30,186 bases of DNA from NCBI GenBank assembly GCA_033557685.1, contig JAWQRN010000402.1, positions 1 through 30,186 on the forward strand. Direction: 5' to 3'. Made by a program: the position numbers and the translations under genes. Source of the stretch: Sperchopsis tessellata (lineage: Eukaryota; Arthropoda; Insecta; Coleoptera; Hydrophilidae). Position 1 is the stretch's first letter. Each line of letters starts with the position of its first letter. Below the pieces are notes generated by a model. That model saw nothing but the letters and a program-made list of their open reading frames with translations. It made no database searches and had not been told where the DNA came from. Below, one piece after another: positions 22,664-30,186 of the stretch.

Positions 22664-23769
22664 CTACAATTTAATAGAATAAATTAGAAAACAAAATCTA
22701 TGTTTTATGAGCCCAAAAGTCAAATGTTTTAAAACTGCAGTTTTAAATTTTTATCCCTATTTGTGAGATTACAAAATGCAAATAATCTTTTAAATTACCT
22801 TATGACATACAAAATGGTTGGTTGTTTGCCATGACATATTTATCGTCTATTATATATGACCAGATTTTTCAGGAATAAGGTCAACAAAATTTCAACTTAA
22901 CATACCAAAATCACAAGATTTACAACTGAGTAGCAGTACCTTGTAGAAACAAGACCCATCAAAAAGATATAATGACTACTACAGATATAGGATTATGAAA
23001 TAATATCTATGCAAATGTATGTTGGACTGTCCATATTTTATTAGTAATAATATTTGTGGTCAGTGATAGATTCTCATTTTTATAAGTCTTCCTAAAAAAT
23101 ATTTGTGGAAAGAAAAATGTAGTCTATGTTGCCATACGACAGTGGTGATTTATCACAATCTTACAACAAAAGGAAAAACACCAGATGTACTAGGATATGG
23201 AAAATTTAGTCTGCAAATTTTAAGGACAAACAATACAGAAAAATAAAACTAAAGTCTTATTTAGTTGTACTCAAGGAAGCAAATATCTCGATTGTAGTGC
23301 GTAAATTATTATATGTTTCATTTGTGCCTTATTATAAACTATTTCAAGTACACAGAATATCGTAATTAGTACCTATTCAACATCCACACTGTCATTTGTC
23401 ACTTTCTCATTATCTTATAAATTTAACAAAGATCAAATGATGATATCTTCAAAATGTAGCTCATATTATTTTATAAATTGAGATAATACTGACATATAAT
23501 CGATGATTTTTTAATTGGTTAGTTTTTGCTAAATCTACAAACTGCAATCTTGAAACATAAGTAAAAACAAATGTACATATCTAATCTATAATTTGTAATG
23601 GTTCGTTTCTCACTTTATTACAAATCATTTAATCTGCAAATATATATGCAAAGTGATAAATGTAACTTTTATTAAAATTATTTCTTAATTGAAACAGCTT
23701 ATTGATTGTTCAAACTTATATATACAGAATAGATTAATTATTGTAAACATTAATGTACTCAGACCTCTC
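22664..23769. other. sequence upstream of the visible phosphatase exons
   Basis: By position this is intron (or a 5' region) of the CTDSP-like gene. I searched by eye for the usual short first exon (encoding a Met-Asp/Glu...Ile-Ile-Thr-Gln-Val type start on the minus strand) and did not find it here or up to 30186. No other feature recognised. Confidence 0.4.
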
Positions 23770-23853
23770 AGAACTTTTTAGAAGTGGAACAAATTGCCTG
23801 TTTACAGTCATAAGCTTTCTCTATGTCAACAAATGCACATAATATATTTTATT
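23770..23853 (-). pseudogene. LINE reverse-transcriptase domain A fragment
   Basis: On the minus strand about 23841-23808 reads AFVDIEKAYD, the characteristic block of non-LTR reverse transcriptases that contains the first catalytic Asp. It is followed by diverged residues and stops. The fragment is very short and degenerate, so family assignment is limited to RTE/CR1-like non-LTR elements. It lies 3' (minus strand) of the YADD-bearing fragment at 24005-24695, which is the reverse of the normal domain order. Confidence 0.5.
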
Positions 23854-24004
23854 AATACCTAGATAAAAATTCTATCATATAAAATTCGAGATACAATTGT
23901 ACCTCATCTATGTATTTTTTAAGGTTTTATAACCAATACCACCTATGTGCGCTACTTTGAATCTAACGTCTCCTATAAGTATGATTACTTTTTATAATTA
24001 TAAC

Positions 24005-24695
24005 TACACACCCTTGCTAGTCCCTTTCAAGGTGGGCACTGCCAGCTATAAGCTTCCTTCGTTCTCCCCTATCTTGGCAAACTTCTGTAACCTCTACTAA
24101 CTCCGTGCACCTTATGTTTCTTCTATTTCCTACTTGTCTACTTTTATACTACCTACCTGTTTTATAATTCTGTGCTCACTCATTCTTTCTAAATGCCCAG
24201 ATCAGTCAAAACACCTTCTATATGCGATTTGCCACACTATCCATCACGGCACATTCATTCATGAATTTTTAACAGTATCAATCCGTCTCTTGTTGCATAT
24301 ACTTTTAAGATAGTCCATACCCACTGCATCTACCACTGCCAGTTCCTTTCCGACTCACACTTACCTTTTTCTCAAACACCAAACCAATTCTTTCATCTCT
24401 TGAAAATGTGCACTCTAGATATGAAAACTTTCTACTTCTATTGTGCATTCATTTCTCACTGTCTTATTTTCAAACACTAAAACTTTCATTTTAGCTATCC
24501 TTTCTGTTGCTTATGTGATCTAACTTCGACTGCCACTCTTCAATATGTTTACTTAATATCGCTGCATCATCAGCATATATTAAAACATTCACATTAATAC
24601 CATCAAGTGTTAGTCCTTCCGTCTCCATGCAAACCTCACAGATATATTTATCAATAAAAATATTAAATAGGCAAGGGGACAACTCACAACTTTGC
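24005..24695 (-). pseudogene. RTE-like LINE, C-terminal reverse-transcriptase relic
   Basis: On the minus strand the segment begins ELSPCLFNIFID (matching the usual PLSPLLFNIFID block), then VNVLIYADDAAILS with the YADD catalytic motif at 24577-24566, then EEWQSKLDHI. After a frameshift, further downstream pieces read GHLERMSEHRIIKQV and EVTEVCQDRGERRKLIAGSAH, which resemble the C-terminal thumb and tail of insect non-LTR elements of RTE type. Multiple stops and frameshifts; 5' truncated. Family knowledge: such elements insert by target-primed reverse transcription and are usually 5' truncated. Not functional. Confidence 0.75.
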
Positions 24696-26660
24696 CGATA
24701 AATAAAATAACCAAATTATACACCAGATATTACTCATTTAATGTTAACAGATATCAAAATACATACACATGCAAATGTCGGAGATATATATATATATATA
24801 TATCATAAACCTCTCAAATTATCGTACGGAAAAAAGTAAATTGAATGCTTATGAAGAATAATAGAAACAGTAGCATTATAAAGCAATGGTCAGAGGATGT
24901 TTAAAATTGTAATGAGCTACCAAAATAGTAGAATATTAATTATATGCTTAAACACAGATAGAGATTTGCATCAAACAAAATCACAGTAAAGCAGCTGCCC
25001 ATACAATAAGAAAAAGATCTGTTGTACCCCACAGTGTAATATTAATATTACAAATATCTGTTATAAAGGTAATCTAATTCTCAAAACGAAGAAATTAATT
25101 CCGGAGGATACGTCCATAGGTTCTATAAAAGACATACAATTAGGTAATAATGGTTAATAAAGTTTGGATTTTGAAATATGTCCAGAAATTTAAAACTGTT
25201 AACAATAATTAATATTTAAGCAATTCTATGATAAACCTATACATAAGCTTAAATGCAATTAATCAAACTAGTTGTGGAAATGTCAGAGTTTATCTACAGA
25301 AAAAACTGATGATATTAATTTTCCAAGAAAAGTACATAATACACCCACCAACACCTTTGAGCCATAACTAACCTGAAGTCTTGCCAATTTAATTGGCAAA
25401 ACACGGTTATAATAACAACTCCTATGAATTTCAAAATAAACAAGTCACTCTCGTACTATTTCCATTTTTAGACTACACTTTTTTTTTACCAATTAAATCT
25501 GTTTACAAGCCGGAAAACAAAATTAAAAGATACATAAATACATGGATTAAAATATCCCAACTCATTTTTGGCATACATTGTAAAACTAAAATTAGTCCGC
25601 GATTAAAATTTGTGGTTCGATTGTTTTAATTGTTTTGGATCGTTACATTTTTCATCTGCCCACTGCTTTATCATGAACGTTTCATTAAAAATTAAAACTC
25701 ATAATTCCTATTGTTAAAGTTTTAATATTAAATTGGTACAAATTCCTCAATTAACCATTTAAAAGGATTTCTGTTCAGTGTTAAAACAGTGTTCTCACTA
25801 TTATTTCTTTGGTCACTAATATGGAATTTGTTTTCGAGAACATTTTTATTTAATACTTTAAAAGTGGCTGATGATCAACTGACTGTTAAATATGGTACAT
25901 TTTGAAGAATACCACTTCTCATCACTGTAACTGCATTCTCTATGGAGATCAGTTTTTATACCGTGTGCAGTTCGGCTCCATTCTCTAACAATCCTAATTA
26001 AGTCGCATGCAAGAGACTTACTTCTTGTATATATATATTGTAAAACTGATCTTAAAGAGGTTCTTTTAAATATAATGAACAAATTATTTTTAAATTTAAG
26101 TCTACAATGCCAAAAAATTATTTAATTTAAAAATTGTAACTTAAAAATATAAACACATAAATGTGACATTTTAACCCCCCAAACACCTTGATCATTTATG
26201 GAGAGTAAAAGATGTGTACTTAATTTGAAGTTGTAATATTTTATAAATCAAATTTGTACTAAATTCGTGAATACAGGCAATTAAATAAATAAAAAATGGC
26301 AAAATAAAGTTTTTTGACAATTTGATCAAGGTAAATAATGACAGTTTTGTTTCTAATATTCACACAATTGTGAAGAAATATAGAATTGGGCCACGCATTA
26401 TTAACTTTGTATATAATAAGCTTCACGAAAAACAGTTCCTTCCAAGGTGTTTCCATATGCACTTTTTTGTAATGTTGAAACGTGTCTAAAATTGAATAGA
26501 TTTTCATATCAAGTTTCTATCGCTACTCAACCCTTCTCTCAAACAAATTCACTGAGAACAAGAATAATAAATTTCTTGATACAATCAAAAATCTACTTAC
26601 AGTATAACAATCCTTAAAAAAATTTATTTGACAAATACTGATGCTGTCATTTTATTTTGT
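24696..26660. other. AT-rich non-coding stretch
   Basis: No gene recognised. It holds a TA run (24784-24803) and another TA stretch near 26025-26038. Open frames at 25393-25629 (plus), 25858-26082 (minus) and 26259-26507 (minus) show no family signature; the middle one contains a DEKW that recalls mariner but lacks any supporting context. Confidence 0.4.
24784..24803. repeat. TA microsatellite
   Basis: TA dinucleotide run of about 20 bp. Confidence 0.75.
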
Positions 26661-26664
26661 ATAT

Positions 26665-26762
26665 AAATACTGCTCAAAAACTTTGCAGCACATAACTTTT
26701 TTTTGTGAAATATTTTCAAACTGAGTATATCCCTATGATTTTCTATCGTACTACTGAATCAA
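26665..26762. mobile_element. possible Tc1-like terminal remnant
   Basis: tactgctcaaaaactttgca followed by cacataact resembles the termini of Tc1-like elements (a ctgctcaaaaa... pattern). It is directly adjacent to the truncated end of the mariner relic at 26763. No second terminus was found, so this is tentative. Confidence 0.25.
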
Positions 26763-27361
26763 TTATTTGAAAAATGTAACACCCTTCTGATAACAATAAA
26801 CACAGAGCATTGTCTTCCGTCCATAGCAATTTGGACTTGCAGTCGATGTCTCTGGTTTGCTTCGAGTTACCCATGATCTTTTACGCTTAGGATTCTCAAA
26901 ATGTATCCATTTTTCATCGCCAGTCACAATTCGATGGAGAAATGACTTTCTTTTGTACCTGGCGAGCAGCATTTCACAAGTGGTTTTTAGGTTTTCATTC
27001 AGTTCATTGGGAACCCATTTTCCCACCTTCTGGATCTTGTCCATGGATTTAAAACGTATGGAGACGGCTTCTCGTGTCACATTTAATTGATCCGCGAGTT
27101 GTTGTTGCGTTTGAGCGTCTCCTCATCCAACAATGCATGCCATTCGGTGTCTTCAAACTTTCTCGGTGGTCTTCCACATTCTCACGTCAAAATGCCACTT
27201 TTGAATTTTTTTAACCACTAAAAGCATTGTGATTTACCAAGAGCATGCTCACCTTAAGCTTCGACAAGCATTCGATGCGATTCTGCAGCAGTTTTCTTCA
27301 AATGGTAACAGAAAATCAATGCTGTCGCCAAAACATAGTTTTCAGGCACAAAATTCGACAT
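26763..27361 (-). pseudogene. decayed mariner transposase, C-terminally truncated
   Basis: On the minus strand the frame starts at 27361 with MSNFVPENYVL, then FCYHLKKTAAESHRML, a stop, GEHALGK, further stops, GRPPRKFEDTEWHALLDE, a frameshift, QTQQQLADQLNVTREAVS, KVGKWVPNEL, and KSFLHRIVTGDEKWIHFENP (TGDEKW at 26924-26907). It ends TMLCVYCYQKGVTFFK. This is the mariner transposase order: two helix-turn-helix domains joined by the GRP(K/R)KF linker, WVP(H/N)EL, then the first catalytic Asp in TGDE. About the last third, with the HDNARPH and third Asp blocks, is absent. At least three stops and one frameshift make it a relic. It is clearly a different subgroup from the mariner relic at 18711-19480. 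Confidence 0.9.
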
Positions 27362-27548
27362 GTTCCATGCTATGAAAAAATATGTTGTATGAAACTTGTA
27401 TTGTTGTGAGTTTAAAGCCTTTGACAAATATGAACACAAGAGAAAGGCACCAATGACACGGTTTGATACTACATTGAGAAGTAGAGCCTACTATGAGCAA
27501 ATTCCAGTTTCATATTTACAAACCATTGTATATAATTTCAGGTAAATA

Positions 27549-28311
27549 TTTTTTTTTTATAGGTTTTCTATGATCGGCCATGAACCATTAATAGATTGTG
27601 GGTAAGTTGGTTGGCTTTGTAGGTTGGATTGTCCATTGAGAATCCGTCCTGGCTGTTTCCTTATTCACATCCTGAGAAGTTTCCCTTTCAAGCTCTAGTA
27701 CTAATCTATAGTACCCTGTGGCGTTTCAAACAGTGTACCTCTCCTCTGGTGATTGCCAAGATGTTCACTTATTGTTCTAACCTCTGTTTATATTTGGTGC
27801 AGTATTTCCAGGTTAGAGTTGCTGGCTGTGCCCCACAGTTGAACACCGTATGACCAGATCGGCTTTAGGATGATCTTATACACAAGAAGTTTGCTTTGAA
27901 GTGACAGCCCTGAGCGTCTTCCCATCAGCCAGTACATCTTATTCAGTCTCATGTTTAGTTCCTTTCTCTTGGTGTTTATGTGATCTCTTCACGTAAGTCT
28001 TCGATCAATGTGCATTCCCAGGTATTAAATACATTCTTTATGGGGTAGTACCTCTTTATTCATCGTCACACCAGGGCAGTTTCCTCTGCGCATTGAGAAT
28101 GTGATGTGGTTTGATCTGGGTACACCCACTTTTATCTTCCATTTCTTCAGTCACTGCTCAATTTTACTTAGTTGTGTCTGAAGCAGTGCAGATGCTTGTA
28201 CTGCGTCAGAATTGCTTGCAAGTATTGAGGAATAGTCTGCAAACGTGGCTGTCATGGCATTTTGTGTTTCTGGCAGGTCAGCAGTAAATAGTAAGTACAA
28301 TATCGGTAAAT
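27549..28311 (-). pseudogene. Jockey-type LINE reverse-transcriptase relic with poly-A tail
   Basis: On the minus strand it reads LYLLFTADLPETQNAMTATF, then ADYSS where the family has ADD(T) (28243-28229), SALLQTQLSKIEQ, W-K-WKIKV, SNHITFSMRRG, YLGMHIDRRLT-RDHIN, KMYWLMGRRSGLS, KLLVYKIILKPIWSYGVQLW and a terminal segment ending near THNLLMVHG. This order is diagnostic for the C-terminal half of Jockey-clade ORF2 (RT plus the conserved W-Y-G-Q-LWG block). The second catalytic Asp is replaced by Tyr, and there are several in-frame stops. The element ends in a 10-base A tract on the minus strand (27558-27549), the expected 3' tail. It is 5' truncated at about 28311. Confidence 0.9.
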
Positions 28312-29545
28312 ATAGAAAAAAAAAAAAAAAGCTGACATTACGTATTTATCTTTTGCACACCTAATGTTGAATTGCAATTCACTTTTAAACTGAAGACTCT
28401 AGTCAAATTGATTACTCATAATATTTTACAAATCTGTAGATAGAAAATAGAAGCTTCCAAAAGCAATTTTTGTGAAAAAATATCGCCTAATAATTGTTAA
28501 TTAATGTAGAAATAGATCAATGTTAAATAAACTAACGACTAATGACCATCCTTATTTATTTTGCCACAAAAGTATTTCTTCCTCTGCTTTAAATACTAAA
28601 TTTACCTATTAAATAACAGCTAAGCTAAAACATAATTTGAGATAAATATTAAAAATTTTAAAACTGAATATTATAGTGAAAATAAAGTGAAACTCATTTG
28701 TTTATTACTTTTCAGGTCTCCACTATTAGCTAACAGTTCAATCTTAACCAGTAGCTAACAAACTTAAAAAAAAGACAAAATTTTTCAAAACTTTCATTAA
28801 ATATCCTAGGAATTTCTCATGAACTAAAACATCTAGTCAGTTAAGTCTTTTAAAATTTGGAAGACATTTTTTAGTTTTAAATGGCACCTAATGTAATGTA
28901 ATTTAATCTGAGATATATCAATATAGCTTCGAAAAAGCCAATATATTTAAATATAAATTTCTCATCTATAATGGATATATGAAATTAACCAATAGTACTA
29001 AATAATATTTCATCAATAAAATACATGTCATACTGACAACTTTAAACTTTATAAAATAACATCTCTTGGTATCATAATTCATACTTTCCACTTCAACTTT
29101 TTGGCACTGATTCAAGAAAAAAAAAATTGTAATGCAGCTATATTGTGTCAAATAATGTCTATTAACATTTAAATGAAAAATAAAATTCTATAGAAGATAA
29201 CACTGTTCAATATTTTTTTAAAAATACGATATTAAAAACTTAACAATACCTGAAGGACAACATTTTGAGAGCGAAAAATCAAAAACCTATAATCCTAGAA
29301 ATTGTTTAATATGATGGGGAACTAACTAAACAGATGGATTTCAAAACATTACTGAGGAAATCTGAGCAACACTTTCCTGTAATAAAATTTTTCCAAGAGC
29401 TAAAAATAGGAACAAAAACAAGTAGTTGTTTATGACTTGTTAAAAATAAGATATTTGGGTCGTTTCAACTATATACAATAGAAATGTTTTCAAAATACAA
29501 TTGTTTTAGAATACATTTGATTTTTCATTAATTTTACTTTGTATA
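28312..29545. other. AT-rich non-coding stretch
   Basis: Begins with a 15-base A tract (about 28317-28331) next to the truncated LINE. No gene, RNA or element recognised. The minus-strand open frame at 28966-29151 is low-complexity. Confidence 0.4.
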
Positions 29546-29548
29546 TAC

Positions 29549-29990
29549 AGGGTGATCTCAAATTTTCAATCCCATAATTACCTACAAGAAGTATAAAATA
29601 TGAACTAGGGTAAAAAGAAGGGCTTGTATGAATTTAGTTGAGACTTAATAAGCTTACCAACATCAAGAATGATGAAGTAATATCTACCCCGAAAAGGAAA
29701 TGGCACCTTATCTTTATTTTCTTTGAAGGGCCATATTTTTGTCTTTATGGAACCTTCAAATTTATGTTGCATTACAGACAAAAAAAATTGAATATATCCA
29801 AGAAATGACAAGAACTAAAATTATTAAATATTCAAAATGGGTTCCGTTCACTGCTTAACAACATATTTTACGCTCTTCCGAACTTCTTAACCAATTTTAT
29901 TAGTCAAATTCAAAATACATTTACAGATACGTTGTCTTAATAAATAACCCCCCAGAATAATTGTGGATCTGAAGTGGACACGATTCTGAG
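29549..29990 (-). pseudogene. probable Tc1/mariner-type DNA transposon relic
   Basis: At 29547-29570 ta-cagggtgatctcaaatt has the form of a DNA-transposon terminus preceded by TA. About 270 bp inward, minus-strand sequence near 29848-29825 reads NGTHFEYL, similar to the C-terminal (N)GGHFEHLL ending found in a group of insect Tc1/mariner transposases, which sits at the expected place close to an element end. The frame is broken on both sides and little else is recognisable, so this call is tentative. The open frame at 29605-29811 would be non-coding element sequence. Confidence 0.35.
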
Positions 29991-30137
29991 CAAAAATATG
30001 TCAATTCAGATTTCGAAGGTGAAATTCAAAATCATTATTGAATAAATTTTGAGTTTAACTGGGTTTTCCAATACTAAGTGACAAGTGGATCTATCTCATT
30101 TTTCTAGGACTTAACGATACATTTGCCCAGTCAGGTT

Positions 30138-30186
30138 TTATATATACATATATATATATATATATATTTTATATATATATATATGT
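30138..30186. repeat. TA-rich microsatellite at window edge
   Basis: Interrupted TA/AT dinucleotide run extending to the end of the window. Confidence 0.8.

Noticed and set aside
25858..26082. Minus-strand 74-codon frame with SDEKW resembling the mariner TGDEKW block
   Set aside because: The residues around it do not match mariner, and no other transposase block or terminal repeat is near.
22664..30186. microRNA or tRNA genes in the upstream intron (vertebrate CTDSP introns host miR-26)
   Set aside because: No miR-26-like sequence or tRNA box pattern was seen on either strand by eye.

Overview
The window looks like nuclear DNA of an insect, or at least an arthropod. It is very AT-rich, carries one protein gene split by long introns, and is littered with decayed transposable elements of families common in insects: mariner, piggyBac, hAT, pogo/Tc1-like, Jockey-type LINEs and an RTE-like LINE. 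I cannot assign the order or species from sequence alone. No bacterial-type operon, CRISPR array, tRNA or rRNA is visible.

The only host gene I can support is on the minus strand: three coding exons (22663-22386, 21043-20708, 17566-17372) of a CTD small phosphatase of the CTDSP1/CTDSP2/CTDSPL group (Drosophila CG5830/herzog type). The exons join in phase with GT-AG splice sites. They contain the DLDET catalytic motif, the full HAD-type core and a stop codon. The start codon lies in an exon upstream (higher coordinates) that I could not find.

Layout. 1-3700: non-coding AT-rich DNA with a small fold-back element (1588-1817). 3720-4971: decayed piggyBac transposase on the plus strand. 5650-9249: a tandem-repeat array, degenerate on the left and sharp on the right, where ~248-bp monomers alternate in two types to give a ~497-bp higher-order unit; a hAT-type remnant (about 5817-5975) sits in the degenerate part. 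9250-17371: downstream of the phosphatase stop codon, no gene seen; it holds a 926-bp hAT-type fold-back element (12136-13061) with a perfect 8-bp target duplication. 17372-22663: the phosphatase gene; its last intron carries a pogo-like remnant, a mariner relic and a short tandem repeat, and the preceding intron carries a 141-bp MITE. 22664-30186: upstream flank or first intron of the phosphatase gene, holding LINE relics (23770-24695), a second mariner relic (26763-27361), a Jockey-type LINE relic (27549-28311) and a probable Tc1/mariner-type relic near the right edge.

I found no convincing new enzymatic or defence system. The items most worth a second look are the dimeric higher-order satellite, the two fold-back elements built from dense palindromic motifs, and the piggyBac relic that keeps a 219-codon open frame while appearing to have lost catalytic residues. 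All comparisons were made by eye; no alignment or database search was run.
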